Source: Teichococcus coralli (GTDB lineage Bacteria; Pseudomonadota; Alphaproteobacteria; Acetobacterales; Acetobacteraceae). From it: a DNA stretch of 64,000 nucleotides. The notes beneath the pieces were generated by a model. That model searched no databases, was not told where the DNA came from, and saw nothing but the letters and a program-made list of their open reading frames with translations. Positions 52,807 to 62,520 of the stretch are shown one piece after another. A program made the translations under genes and the position numbers. The DNA lies in NCBI RefSeq assembly GCF_009829925.1, contig NZ_SNVJ01000012.1, positions 62,001-126,000 on the forward strand, read 5' to 3'. Position 1 is the first letter of the stretch; every line of letters starts with the position of its first letter.

Positions 52807-54162
52807 ATGGAAGGCAACGGGTTCTCCCGTCGTACTGTGCTGCGCGCTGGTGCCCTGGGCGCTGTGGCCAGCGCCCTGCCCCTGGTGAACGTGCATGGCC
52901 AGAACGCCGGCGGAAGGCTGGCGCTGGGCCTCTGGGACCATTGGGTTCCCACCGGCAACGACGCCATGCGCAAGATCGTCATGGACTGGGGTGAGAAGAA
53001 CAAGGTTCAGATCGAGCTCGACTTCATTACCTCGGTCGGCAACAAGAACCTGCTGACGATCGCCGCGGAATCGCAGGCGAAGCAGGGGCATGACGTGCTC
53101 GCCTTCCCGACCTGGGAGGTGCACGCCAAGTCCGACCTGCTGGAGCCCATGGACGACGTCATGGGCCGGCTGCAGCAGAAGTACGGCGACCTGAACCCGA
53201 TCACCGAGTACCTGGCGAAAGTGCAGGGCAAGTGGCGCGCGGTGCCGGCCATCTCGGGCAGCCAGAACAAGCCGGCGCTCGCCCGCTTCGACCTGCTGAA
53301 GCAGCATGCCGGGCTGGATGTGCGGGAAATGTACCCGGCGGCCAACAAGGCCGGGCCGGGCGCCGACAACTGGACCTGGGACGCCTTCCTGAAGGCGGCG
53401 CAGGCCTGCCACAAGGCCGGCGTGCCCTTCGGCCTGCCGGTCGGCCAGTTCACCGACGCGACCGACTGGATCGGCAGCCTGTTCCATTCCTTCGGCGCCA
53501 CGCTGGTGAACGAGAAGGGCGACATCACCGCCAAGTCCGACAACGTGCGGCAGGTGCTCGACTACGCGAAGCGCCTTTGCTCGGTGCTGCCGGGCGACGT
53601 GTTCTCCTGGGACGACGCTTCCAACAACCGCGCGCTGATCTCCGGCAAGTCGGCGCTGATCTTCAACCCGCCGAGCGCGTGGGCGGTGGCCAAGCGCGAT
53701 GCGCCGGACGTGGCCAAGGAGTGCTGGAGCTTCCCGCCGCCGAAGGGCGTCAACGGGCGCTTCACCCCCTACCTGCCGTATTTCTGGGGCCTCTGGAGCT
53801 TCTCCAAGAACAAGAGTGCGGGTAAGGCACTGATCGAGCACCTCAGCCAGCGCGAGCAGGCGCAGCAGATGGTTGCCGCCAGCAACGGCTACGACATCCC
53901 GCCCTTCGGCAGCATGACCGACTTCGATACCTGGGAGACGGAAGGGCCGCCGAAGGGCGTGGTCTACAACTATCCCGTCCGGCCGCAGCACAACTCCAAG
54001 CAGTTCATCGCCTGCAACCCGGCGCCGCCGGAAATCGCCGTGCAGATGTACAACCAGGCGATCCAGGCGAAGATGATCGCCCGCGTGTCGCAGAACGGCG
54101 AATCCGTCGACAGCGCCATTGCCTGGGCGCAGAACGAGCTGGAGGGCTTCCAGCGCGGCTGA
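52807..54162 (+). CDS. Sugar/polyol ABC transporter substrate-binding protein (Tat-exported)
   Basis: A 451-residue cluster-B binding protein. A twin-arginine signal is plain: FSRRTVLRAGALGAVASALP. Core pieces include the stretches around HDVLAFPTWEVHAKSDLLEP and WTWDAFLKAAQACHKAGVPF, and LPYFWGLWSFSKNKSAGK. The paired MalF/MalG/UgpC genes downstream define it as the periplasmic receptor. I chose ATG 52807, preceded by GGAGG at a distance of 10. The ligand is not decided, but the associated dehydrogenases suggest a sugar alcohol or aldonate. Confidence 0.9.
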   Translation: MEGNGFSRRTVLRAGALGAVASALPLVNVHGQNAGGRLALGLWDHWVPTGNDAMRKIVMDWGEKNKVQIELDFITSVGNKNLLTIAAESQAKQGHDVLAFPTWEVHAKSDLLEPMDDVMGRLQQKYGDLNPITEYLAKVQGKWRAVPAISGSQNKPALARFDLLKQHAGLDVREMYPAANKAGPGADNWTWDAFLKAAQACHKAGVPFGLPVGQFTDATDWIGSLFHSFGATLVNEKGDITAKSDNVRQVLDYAKRLCSVLPGDVFSWDDASNNRALISGKSALIFNPPSAWAVAKRDAPDVAKECWSFPPPKGVNGRFTPYLPYFWGLWSFSKNKSAGKALIEHLSQREQAQQMVAASNGYDIPPFGSMTDFDTWETEGPPKGVVYNYPVRPQHNSKQFIACNPAPPEIAVQMYNQAIQAKMIARVSQNGESVDSAIAWAQNELEGFQRG

Positions 54163-54253
54163 CGCCGCGCCCCGCCAACCGTGAGGATGCGCGCGCGGGG
54201 ACACGGGTCCCGCGCGCGCTGCCGTATCTCCCGCCACCGCGAGGGAGCCTGAC

Positions 54254-55189
54254 ATGTCCCAAGGCACGCTTTCCGCCCCGACCGCGCCGGCCGCGGTGTC
54301 GCCGCACAGCACGCTGCGGCGCCTGGCGCGACGCAACTCAACCACCGCCTTCCTGCTGACCCTGCCGCTGATCCTGCTGGTGCTGGGGCTGGTGGTCTAT
54401 CCGTTCCTCTACGCGCTGTACCTCGCCACGCTGAACAAGCGCATGACGAAGTTCATCGGCATCGACAACTTCACCTTCCTCTTCTCCCGCCAGACCTTCT
54501 GGGACGTCGTGCTCCAGTCGGTGCTCTTCGCGGTGACGGCGGTGGTGGTGAAGGCGCTGATCGGCTTCATCCTGGCGCATGTGCTGCACGCGCTGCCCGC
54601 CAAGGGGCAGCGCAAGTGGCGCGGCATGCTGCTGGTGCCGTGGGTGATCCCGCCCGCCATCTCGACGCTCGCCTGGTGGTGGCTGTTCGACCCCTCCTAC
54701 TCGGCCTTCAACTGGGCGCTGGCCGGCATCGGCGTGGACCCCGTCCCCTGGCTCGGCCAGGCCGGCTGGGCGCGCTTCTCGGTCATCCTGGTGAACGTCT
54801 GGTACGGCTCGCCCTTCTTCATGATCATGTACCTCGCCGCGCTGAAGTCGGTGCCCGACCAGCTCTACGAGGCGGCGGCGATCGACGGCGCGACGGGCTG
54901 GCAGAAGCTGCGCTTCGTGACCTTCCCGATGATGCGCAACATCATCTCGATCACCGTGCTGTTCAGCCTGATCGTCACCTTCGCGAACTTCGACATCGTC
55001 CGCATCCTGACCAATGGCGGTCCGCTGGATAAGACGCATGTCTTCGCCACCTACGCCTTCCAGGTTGGCATCCAGTCGGGCGACATCCCGCTCGGCGCCA
55101 CGGTCAGCCTGTTCATGTTCCCGCTGCTGGCGATCTTCGCCATCTTCATCCTGCGAGGGGTGAACCGGCGCACCAAGGAGATGGCCTGA
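54254..55189 (+). CDS. Sugar ABC transporter permease (MalF/UgpA type)
   Basis: A 311-residue membrane protein with six helices. The EAA loop reads YEAAAIDGATGWQKLRFVTF. It begins at ATG 54254 after a 91-bp gap that holds a GC-rich hairpin (GCGCGCGGGGACACGGGTCC region). It ends 1 bp before the next permease. Confidence 0.94.
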   Translation: MSQGTLSAPTAPAAVSPHSTLRRLARRNSTTAFLLTLPLILLVLGLVVYPFLYALYLATLNKRMTKFIGIDNFTFLFSRQTFWDVVLQSVLFAVTAVVVKALIGFILAHVLHALPAKGQRKWRGMLLVPWVIPPAISTLAWWWLFDPSYSAFNWALAGIGVDPVPWLGQAGWARFSVILVNVWYGSPFFMIMYLAALKSVPDQLYEAAAIDGATGWQKLRFVTFPMMRNIISITVLFSLIVTFANFDIVRILTNGGPLDKTHVFATYAFQVGIQSGDIPLGATVSLFMFPLLAIFAIFILRGVNRRTKEMA

Positions 55190-55190
55190 G

Positions 55191-56087
55191 ATGAGCGCCA
55201 CCACCGATTCCTCCACCTACGTCGAGCCCGAGCGCAAGCACGGCAGCCTCCGGCGGGAGCGCCGCTGGGCGATGATCGGCGCCTATATCGCGCTGGCGGT
55301 GTTCATCCTGTTCTTCATGATCCCGCCCTTCCACATGCTGATGACCAGCCTGAAGAGCAGCGGCGAGATCGCCGACCTCTCCGGCAATCCCTGGATCGTC
55401 CGCTCGCCCACGCTGCAGAACTACTGGGAGCTGCTGACCCAGGGCAACTACGTCATCCATTTCCGCAACTCGGTGATCGTCACCGCCTGCACCGTGGCCA
55501 TCACCATGGTGATCTCGACCCTGGCGGCCTTCGCGCTGGCGCGGATGAAGTTCTGGGGCAGCGCGACGCTGGCGACCGGCGTCTTCCTGACCTACCTGGT
55601 GCCGGAGACGCTGCTGTTCATCCCGATGTTCCAGATCGTCGGGCAGCTCGGCATGTACAACAACCTGTGGGCGATGGTGCTGCTCTTTCCCACGCTGACG
55701 GTGCCGTTCTGCACCTGGATCATGATCGGCTACTTCGCTTCCATTCCGAAGGAGCTGGACGAGGCGGCGCTGATCGACGGCGCGGGGCACTTGCAGATGC
55801 TCTGGAAGATCTTCATTCCCGTCGCGCTGCCGGGCATCCTGGCGGCAATGATCTTCGCCTTCACCGTGAGCTGGGCGGCCTTCATCTATCCCCTGGCCTT
55901 CCTGGTCAGCTCGGACCAGATGGTGCTGACGGTTGGCATCGTCTCGGACCTGATCCGGGCGGACACCTTCCAGTGGGGCAAGATCATGGCCGGCGCGCTG
56001 ATGGCGGCGCTGCCGCCGCTGCTCGTCTATGCCTTCCTGATGGACTACTACATCGCCGGCCTGACCGCCGGCGCGACCAAGGGCTGA
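55191..56087 (+). CDS. Sugar ABC transporter permease (MalG/UgpE type)
   Basis: A 298-residue membrane protein with six helices and the EAA loop DEAALIDGAGHLQMLWKIFI, typical of the MalG/UgpE subfamily. With the preceding permease it forms the channel. It is separated from the ATPase gene by 78 bp. Confidence 0.94.
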   Translation: MSATTDSSTYVEPERKHGSLRRERRWAMIGAYIALAVFILFFMIPPFHMLMTSLKSSGEIADLSGNPWIVRSPTLQNYWELLTQGNYVIHFRNSVIVTACTVAITMVISTLAAFALARMKFWGSATLATGVFLTYLVPETLLFIPMFQIVGQLGMYNNLWAMVLLFPTLTVPFCTWIMIGYFASIPKELDEAALIDGAGHLQMLWKIFIPVALPGILAAMIFAFTVSWAAFIYPLAFLVSSDQMVLTVGIVSDLIRADTFQWGKIMAGALMAALPPLLVYAFLMDYYIAGLTAGATKG

Positions 56088-56165
56088 GGGCCAGCCCCGC
56101 CCGGCCGTAAGCGGCCGGGCGGGGCGCGTCCTGACAAGACAAAAGAGACCTGGGAGAGCTCAAGA

Positions 56166-57266
56166 ATGGCGCAGGTGACACTCCGCAAGGTGGTCAAGGC
56201 GTATGACGGCGGTGTGCAGGCGGTGAAGGGCATCGACCTCGACATCGCCGACCACGAGTTCGTCGTGCTGGTGGGCCCTTCCGGCTGCGGCAAGTCCACC
56301 ACGCTGCGGATGATCGCGGGGCTGGAGGAGATCTCCGACGGCGAGATCGCCATCGGCGGCCGGCTGGTGAACGACGTGCCGCCGCGCGACCGGGACATCG
56401 CCATGGTGTTCCAGAACTACGCGCTCTATCCGCACATGACGGTGTTCGACAACATGGCCTTCGGGCTCATGCTGCGGAAGTTCCCGAAGGAGGAGATCAA
56501 GCGCCGCGTCGACAATGCCGGCCGCATCCTCGACATCACGCCGCTGCTCGACCGCAAGCCGAAGGCGCTCTCGGGCGGCCAGCGGCAGCGCGTCGCCATG
56601 GGACGCGCCATCGTGCGCGACCCCAAGGTGTTCCTGTTCGACGAGCCGCTGTCGAACCTCGACGCCAAGCTGCGCGTGCAGATGCGCACCGAGATCAAGA
56701 AGGTGCACCAGACCGTCAAGACCACCACCATCTACGTCACGCACGACCAGGTGGAGGCGATGACGCTGGCCGACCGGGTCGTGGTGATGAATGGCGGCAT
56801 CATCGAGCAGGTCGGGCCGCCGCAGGAGCTCTACCACAATCCGAAGACGCGCTTCGTCGCCGGCTTCATCGGCAGCCCGGGCATGAACTTCATCCCCGGG
56901 CGGCTGGAGAACGGCGCCGGCGCGCTGCGCGTGCACCTGCCGAACGACATCGTGCTGCCGGTCCCGGCCGATCGCACGGCGCGCTACAGCGGGCTGGCCG
57001 GCAAGCCGGTGCTGCTCGGCATCCGGCCGGAGCACCTGACCGAGGCGAAGAACCTCGATCGCCCCAACGTGGCCACGCTCACCGCCACGCCGGAGGTGAC
57101 CGAGCCGATGGGCATGGAGACGCTCGTGCATTTCAAGATGGAAGGCGCCGAGATCGTCGCGCGCGTCGACCCGACCGCGCCGGCGGAGCCCGGCCGGCCG
57201 CTGCCAATGGCCGTCGACCTCAACTACATGCACATCCTCGATCCGCAGACGGGGCGCGTCCTGTGA
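56166..57266 (+). CDS. Sugar ABC transporter ATPase (UgpC/MalK type)
   Basis: A 366-residue ATPase. Walker A is [17 protein letters not shown], the signature is [16 protein letters not shown], Walker B is [15 protein letters not shown] and the H-loop is [19 protein letters not shown]-terminal OB-type (TOBE) regulatory domain spans about residues 240-366. The SDR gene start overlaps its stop. Confidence 0.95.
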   Translation: MAQVTLRKVVKAYDGGVQAVKGIDLDIADHEFVVLVGPSGCGKSTTLRMIAGLEEISDGEIAIGGRLVNDVPPRDRDIAMVFQNYALYPHMTVFDNMAFGLMLRKFPKEEIKRRVDNAGRILDITPLLDRKPKALSGGQRQRVAMGRAIVRDPKVFLFDEPLSNLDAKLRVQMRTEIKKVHQTVKTTTIYVTHDQVEAMTLADRVVVMNGGIIEQVGPPQELYHNPKTRFVAGFIGSPGMNFIPGRLENGAGALRVHLPNDIVLPVPADRTARYSGLAGKPVLLGIRPEHLTEAKNLDRPNVATLTATPEVTEPMGMETLVHFKMEGAEIVARVDPTAPAEPGRPLPMAVDLNYMHILDPQTGRVL

Positions 57267-58021
57267 GCGGGCGCACAGCCTGGATCACCGGCGCCGGGTC
57301 CGGCATCGGGCGGGCGGTCGCCCAGGCGCTGGGCGCCGCCGGCTGGCGCCTGGCGCTCAGCGGCCGGCGGGAGGCGCCGCTGCGGGAAACCGCCGCGATG
57401 CTGCCCGACGGCGCCGAGCCGCTCATCCTGCCCGCCGACCTGACCGACTCGGTCGCCGTGGAGCGTGCCGCCCGCGCCGCGGAGGAGGGGCTCGGCGGGC
57501 TCGACCTGCTGGTGAACAACGCCGGCAGCAACGTGCCGCGCCGGCACTGGCACCAGCTCGCGGCGGAGGATGCCGAGCTGCTGGTGAACGCCAACCTCAC
57601 CGCCCCCTTCCTCACCAGCCTGGCGGTGCTGAAGGGCATGAAGGCGCGCGGCGGCGGACTGATCGTGCAGATCGCCTCGGTGGCGGGGAAGGGCACCTCC
57701 GCCGTCTCCGGGCCCGGCTACATCGCGGCCAAGAGCGGCTTCGTCGCCCTCTCGGCCTCGTTGAACGCCGAGAACGGCATCCACAACATCCGCTCCACCT
57801 GCATCTGCCCGGGCGAGGTGGCGACGCCGATCCTGGACCTGCGGCCCGAGCCGCCGCCAGCCGAGGAGCGGGCACGGATGCTGCAGCCGGAAGACATCGC
57901 CCAGGCGGTGATGTTCGTCGCCGGCCTGCCGGACCGCGTCTGCATCAACGAGATCGTCGTCACGCCCACCTGGAACCGCTTCCAGGCGCCGCTCGCGCAG
58001 CAGGTGGCGGCGATGCCGTAG
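57263..58021 (+). CDS. SDR family oxidoreductase
   Basis: A 252-residue short-chain dehydrogenase. The cofactor loop is [17 protein letters not shown], followed by [15 protein letters not shown], the catalytic Ser of [16 protein letters not shown], and YIAAK (Tyr/Lys). The end QQVAAMP carries no targeting signal. It is co-translated with the transporter ATPase (GTGA overlap at 57263), so it likely oxidises the imported sugar or polyol. Confidence 0.92.
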   Translation: MSGRTAWITGAGSGIGRAVAQALGAAGWRLALSGRREAPLRETAAMLPDGAEPLILPADLTDSVAVERAARAAEEGLGGLDLLVNNAGSNVPRRHWHQLAAEDAELLVNANLTAPFLTSLAVLKGMKARGGGLIVQIASVAGKGTSAVSGPGYIAAKSGFVALSASLNAENGIHNIRSTCICPGEVATPILDLRPEPPPAEERARMLQPEDIAQAVMFVAGLPDRVCINEIVVTPTWNRFQAPLAQQVAAMP

Positions 58022-58100
58022 CTTTTCCCGGCGGGATGGGTTGTCAGGGCCGCCGGCTGCGCCATGCTGGCCGGCCCAAGAACCACAAGCGGGAACGCCC

Positions 58101-59192
58101 ATGGATACCCCATCCTCCGTGCTGATCGGCGCCCAGGCGCTGGAGCGCCTGGTGCACGACATGTTCGCCGCCGCCGGCTGCGACACGGCGGAATCCACCG
58201 ACATCGCCAGCCATCTGGTCGGGGCCAACCTTGCCGGCCATGACAGCCATGGCGTGGTGCGTGTTCCGCGCTACATCGACTGGATGCGCGCCGGCTATGT
58301 CTATGCCGGCAAGCAGCCGGAGATCGTCACCGATGGCGGCGCCTTCGCCCTGCTCGATGCGCAGTATGGCTTCGGCCAGAGCGCGGCGAAGCGGGCCACC
58401 GCCCTCGGCATCGAGCGGGCGCGGCAGCACGGCGCCGCCGTCATCGCGCTGCGCAACGCGGGCCATGTCGGCCGCATCGGCCACTATGCCGAGCAGGCCA
58501 TGGCGGCCGGGCTGATCTCCATCCACCTGGTGAACGTCGCCGGCTCGACGCTGGTGGCGCCCTTCGGCGGCGTGGAGCGGCGCTTCTCCACCGCGCCCTT
58601 CGCCATCGGCGTCCCGCTGGAGGGGCGGCCAGTGGTGCTGGACTTCGCCACCTCCTGCGTCGCGGAGGGCAAGGTGCTGGTCGCCTCCAACGGCGGCAAG
58701 CCCTTGCCGCCGGATGCGCTGATCGAGCCGGACGGGCGCCTCTCCGGCGATCCGCACACGCTCTACGGTCATTACGAGCCGGTGGGGCCGCGCCTGCCGG
58801 GCGGCGGCTCGGGCGCCATCCGCGCCTTCGGCGACCACAAGGGCTCCGGCCTGGCGCTGATGTGCGAGCTGCTGGCGGGCGCCTTCACCGCCGGGGGCTG
58901 CTCCGGCCCGGTGGAGGGGCGCACCCGCATCAGCAACGGCCTCCTCTCCATCTACCTCTCGCCGGCGCATTTCGGCACCGAGGCGGAGTTCCAGCGCATG
59001 GGGCAGGAGTATGTGGCGTGGGTGGCGAGCAGCCGGCCGGCCGTGCCGGGCGAGCCGGTGCTGCTGCCCGGCGATCCGGAGGCACGATATCGGGCCGATC
59101 GCCTCGCCAAGGGCATTCCGCTGCAGCCCGACACCTGGACGGGCATCGTGCAGTCCGCCGCCTCGCTCGGCGTGCAGGCGCCGCAGCTCTGA
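58101..59192 (+). CDS. Ldh/malate/ureidoglycolate dehydrogenase family oxidoreductase
   Basis: A 363-residue NAD(P)-dependent enzyme of the Ldh2/MDH2 family (non-Rossmann fold). Landmarks are the catalytic His in LAGHDSHGVVRVPRYIDWM, IALRNAGHVGRIGHYAEQAM, APFGGVERRFSTAPFAIGVP, and VLDFATSCVAEGKVLVASN, then FGDHKGSGLALMCELLAGAF. Relatives reduce 2-oxo acids or oxidise sugar-derived hydroxy acids. It fits a catabolic route for the substrate of the adjacent ABC transporter. Confidence 0.9.
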   Translation: MDTPSSVLIGAQALERLVHDMFAAAGCDTAESTDIASHLVGANLAGHDSHGVVRVPRYIDWMRAGYVYAGKQPEIVTDGGAFALLDAQYGFGQSAAKRATALGIERARQHGAAVIALRNAGHVGRIGHYAEQAMAAGLISIHLVNVAGSTLVAPFGGVERRFSTAPFAIGVPLEGRPVVLDFATSCVAEGKVLVASNGGKPLPPDALIEPDGRLSGDPHTLYGHYEPVGPRLPGGGSGAIRAFGDHKGSGLALMCELLAGAFTAGGCSGPVEGRTRISNGLLSIYLSPAHFGTEAEFQRMGQEYVAWVASSRPAVPGEPVLLPGDPEARYRADRLAKGIPLQPDTWTGIVQSAASLGVQAPQL

Positions 59193-59360
59193 GAAGGCCG
59201 GGGGAAGACCTCCCCCAGCTCTCTCTCCTCTCTCCCGGCCTTGGCGCAGCGCTTCCGGCCCGCCTGGGAACTTGCCCGCCTGGGAACTTGCCCGCCTGGG
59301 AACTTGAAGGAAAGGAAGGGGGCCAGGGGGGTTCATTCCCCCGGTCTTCCTTCCATGCTG
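59193..59360. repeat. Intergenic inverted-repeat element, copy D
   Basis: The left arm AGGCCGGGGGAAGACCTCCC (then CCAGCTCTC) pairs with a right arm of complement AAGACCGGGGGAATGAACCC (then CCCTGGCCCCCTTCC). Both arms flank three tandem copies of a 16-bp unit. Confidence 0.7.
59259..59306 (+). repeat. Three tandem 16-bp units
   Basis: CCCGCCTGGGAACTTG is repeated exactly three times (59259, 59275, 59291). The array sits inside element copy D. Confidence 0.95.
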
Positions 59361-59404
59361 CCGACCAGCCAAATCTCGCCACGATTCTCGGCTTCCTTGT
59401 TCAG

Positions 59405-61147
59405 GTGACCACTTTGGACGCCCGTCTTGCCGCCGAACGGCCGCGCCTGCGCCGCGTGGTGTTTCCGCTGCCTTGCCTGCTGGCCGGTGCAGGGTTGAGC
59501 AGCCTGCTCTGGCATGCGCTCGCGCCCGGCGGCTGGACCGTGTGGGAAATGGTGACGCTGCTCGCCTGGCTGGGTCTCCTGCCCTGGATCTGCCTCTGCG
59601 CCGGCAATGCGCTGCTCGGTTTCGCCCTGCGGCTGCGCCAGGGGGAACCCGCTCTGGCCGTGCTGCCGCAACTGGCGCATCTGCCGCCCGGCCCGCCGCG
59701 GCTGCGGACGGCACTGGCGCTTTGCCTCCGCAACGAGGACATGGGCGTGGTGCTGCCCTCCCTGGTGCCGCTGCTCGACGGGCTGGAGGCAGCCGGGGCG
59801 GGGCACCGCTTCACCCTCTGGCTGCTGTCCGACACGCAGGATGCCCTGCTGGCCGCGGAGGAGGAGCGGGCCGTGGCCGCCTTCGCCGCCGCGCGGGAAC
59901 GGCGCGTGATTCCCGTCCGCTATCGCCGCCGCCGCCGCAACACCGGGTTCAAGGCGGGCAACGTGATGGACTTCCTGGATCACCATGCCGGGGACCATGC
60001 GCTGTTCATCAGCCTCGACGCGGATTCCGAGATGTCGGCTGGAGCCGTGCTGCGGCTGGTGGCCCTGATGGAGGCCGACCCAGGCCTGGCCATCGTGCAG
60101 CAGCTCATCGTCGGCCGCCCGGCGGAGGCTGCCTTCCCGCGGCTCTTCCAGTTCGGCATGCGGGCCGGCATGCGGATCTGGGCCACCGGGCAGGCCTGGT
60201 GGCAGCTCGACCAGGGGCCATACTGGGGCCACAACGCCATTCTGCGCATCGCGCCTTTCCGCGCCCATGCGCGGCTGGAAGCCCTGCCGGACGGCAGCCC
60301 GATCCTGAGCCATGACCAGATCGAGGCGGTGCGCCTGCATGCCGCCGGCTGGAAGGTGCGCTGCCTGCCGGTGGAGGCAGGCAGCCTGGAGGGCAGTCCA
60401 CCCACCTTGCCGGATTTCCTGGCGCGCGATCGGCGCTGGGGCGCCGGCAACATGCAGTACCTCGCGCTGCTGCGCCTGCCCGGCCTGACCGCGATGGGCC
60501 GGATGCAATTGCTGCAGGCCATCCTGCTCTTCCTGGCCGCGCCGTTCTGGTTGCTGCTGCTCGGGGCGGCGGTGCTGAACGCCGCCAGCGGCGGCGGCGC
60601 CACCACGCCCGCCGGGCCGCTGCTGGGCCTGATGCTGGCAGGCTGGGCGGCGCTCTACGCGCCGAAGCTGCTGGGCTATGCCGAACTGCTGCTCTGCGCC
60701 GGACGGGCGGCGCCCTATGGCGGCCGCCTCGCCGTGCTGCGCGGTGCCGGGGCGGAGATCCTGTTCACCATGCTGCTCGATCCGGTGACGCTGGCCGACA
60801 AGGCGCTGTTCCTGCTGCGCCTGCCCTTCGGCGGTGGCGCCGGCTGGCTGCCGCAGAACCGGGTGGCGCGCGGCATTTCCTGGCAGGACGCGGCGCGGCT
60901 GCTCTGGCCGCATAGTCTGCTGGGCCTGCTCGGGCTGGCGGGGCTGCTGGCCGCCGGCGGCTCCGCCTGGGCCTGGGGCGCGCCGTTCCTGCTGCCATTG
61001 CTGGCCGCGGTTCCCTTCTGCGTCCTTTCCAGCAGCCCTGCCTTCGCGGCCTGGCTGCGCCGCAAGGGCCTGTGCCGCACGCCCGAGGAAGCGCCCGCGC
61101 CCCCGGCGATGCCGCCGCGCAGGCTGGTGGGCGCCGGCGCCGGGTAG
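59405..61147 (+). CDS. opgH: Osmoregulated periplasmic glucan glucosyltransferase OpgH
   Basis: A 580-residue inner-membrane GT2 enzyme. Family motifs are ALCLRNEDMGVVLPSLVPLL, RRRNTGFKAGNVMDFLD, LFISLDADSEMSAGA (the DxD), and SHDQIEAVRLHAAGW, then RDRRWGAGNMQYLALLR (QxxRW-like). Several helices follow. It is shorter than gammaproteobacterial OpgH (about 850). The usual partner opgG is not adjacent. The start is uncertain; GTG 59405 or TTG 59414 are the only in-frame choices near the first helix. Confidence 0.9.
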   Translation: MTTLDARLAAERPRLRRVVFPLPCLLAGAGLSSLLWHALAPGGWTVWEMVTLLAWLGLLPWICLCAGNALLGFALRLRQGEPALAVLPQLAHLPPGPPRLRTALALCLRNEDMGVVLPSLVPLLDGLEAAGAGHRFTLWLLSDTQDALLAAEEERAVAAFAAARERRVIPVRYRRRRRNTGFKAGNVMDFLDHHAGDHALFISLDADSEMSAGAVLRLVALMEADPGLAIVQQLIVGRPAEAAFPRLFQFGMRAGMRIWATGQAWWQLDQGPYWGHNAILRIAPFRAHARLEALPDGSPILSHDQIEAVRLHAAGWKVRCLPVEAGSLEGSPPTLPDFLARDRRWGAGNMQYLALLRLPGLTAMGRMQLLQAILLFLAAPFWLLLLGAAVLNAASGGGATTPAGPLLGLMLAGWAALYAPKLLGYAELLLCAGRAAPYGGRLAVLRGAGAEILFTMLLDPVTLADKALFLLRLPFGGGAGWLPQNRVARGISWQDAARLLWPHSLLGLLGLAGLLAAGGSAWAWGAPFLLPLLAAVPFCVLSSSPAFAAWLRRKGLCRTPEEAPAPPAMPPRRLVGAGAG

Positions 61148-61267
61148 AGGTTTTTCCCCGCCCTCCGGCGATCTTGCGCCATTCTGCGCCGGGCCTTGGT
61201 GCAGCCGGATTGCGCGGCGCCGCGAACACCCAATCTCGCCCTGGTGCCGGAGTGGAAGCGCAGCCAG

Positions 61268-62458
61268 ATGGGGAAGCAAAAGAAAGGCCTCGGGCCTGGA
61301 AGTGCGGTTGCCGACGGCCCGTGCGCGGCAGGCCTGCCGATGCTGCGGGCCGGCGCGCAGGCCGAGGAGCATCCGGTGCTCGCCGCCAGTCCCGCCTTTC
61401 TGGAGATGGGCGGCTATGCCGCGGCGGCTGTTCTCGGCCGGAGCTGCCTCTCGCTGCTCGGCGCGGATGCGGAGCCTGCGGCGGTGGAGCGCTTCCGGTC
61501 GGCGCTGGCGGCGCGGCGCCGGCACGCCGAGACCCTGCCGATTCAGGCCGCCGACGGACACGCGATCTGGTGCGTCGTCTTTCTCGCCCCGCCAGGGGAG
61601 GGCAGGGCGGAGCACCTCCTGACCTTTCTGGACATCACGGAGCGCGTCGCGCAGGAGCGCCGGCTGCGCGAAGGCAAGGAGGTCGCGGAGCGGCGTGCCG
61701 AAGCGCGCATGCGGCGGCTGCGCGAGGCCAATGCGAGGCTGAAGGAGGAAACCGAGCGCCGGCAACGCACCGAGGCGGTGCTGCGCGACGCGCTGGCGCA
61801 GGGGGAGGAGGATCTCCGCTTCCGGGACTTCCTGGTGCGCGAGGTGAACCACCGCACCAAGAACGCCCTGCAGCTCGCCATCGGCCTGCTGGCCATCCAG
61901 GCGCGCCAGTCCCGCGACGAGGCGACCCGGAAAGCGCTGGAAACCGCCATGGCGCGGCTGCGGCGCATCAGCGCAGTGCATGCGCTGCTGACCTATGAGA
62001 GCGAGAACCCGCGCAGCATCCAGGCCGCCGACTATCTGCGCCGGCTCTGCCGCGAGGTGGAGGAAAGCCATGCCGCGGGCCCGAACCAGGTGCGGGTGGA
62101 GGTCGAGGCGGATGAGGAGGCGGTCTGGGGCCCCGATACCACGGTGCCGCTGGGGCTGATCGTCGGCGAGGCGCTGACCAACGCCTTCAAGCACGCCTTT
62201 CCCGACGGCCGGCATGGCCACATCCTGGTGCGCCTCGCCGCGCAGGGCGAGGGCCGGATGATGCTGCGGGTGGAGGATGACGGGGTCGGCCTGCCGGCGC
62301 AGCGCCGGGAGGGCTCGCTCGGGCTGCGGCTGGTGGAACTGCTCGCCCGGCAGGCCAAGGGGACGGCCTCTGTCGAAGCCGGGCCGAGGGGGCAGGGAAC
62401 GGTGGTGTCGGTCAGCTTTCCCGGCTCACGGCAGCAGCCCGCCAGCGCGCCGGCCTGA
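61268..62458 (+). CDS. Soluble sensor histidine kinase (HisKA_2) with LOV-like PAS domain
   Basis: A 396-residue cytosolic kinase. An N-terminal PAS domain contains LGRSCLSLLGADAEP, closely like the LOV photosensor core GRNCRFLQG; Cys60 stands where the flavin-reactive Cys lies. Other flavin contacts (the Arg and Gln after the Cys, and the Asn before DG) are replaced. A coiled linker (RLREGKEVAERRAEARMRRL) leads to HisKA_2 (VREVNHRTKNALQLAIGLL) and HATPase_c (IVGEALTNAFKHAFPDG, LRVEDDGVGLP). No response regulator is adjacent. The start is ATG 61268; GTG 61199 is possible. Confidence 0.87.
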   Translation: MGKQKKGLGPGSAVADGPCAAGLPMLRAGAQAEEHPVLAASPAFLEMGGYAAAAVLGRSCLSLLGADAEPAAVERFRSALAARRRHAETLPIQAADGHAIWCVVFLAPPGEGRAEHLLTFLDITERVAQERRLREGKEVAERRAEARMRRLREANARLKEETERRQRTEAVLRDALAQGEEDLRFRDFLVREVNHRTKNALQLAIGLLAIQARQSRDEATRKALETAMARLRRISAVHALLTYESENPRSIQAADYLRRLCREVEESHAAGPNQVRVEVEADEEAVWGPDTTVPLGLIVGEALTNAFKHAFPDGRHGHILVRLAAQGEGRMMLRVEDDGVGLPAQRREGSLGLRLVELLARQAKGTASVEAGPRGQGTVVSVSFPGSRQQPASAPA

Positions 62459-62520
62459 CCGCGGGGCGCTGCCGCCCGGGCGAGCCCCGGGCGGCAGCGC
62501 CTTCCGGGGCGGGATGCGGC

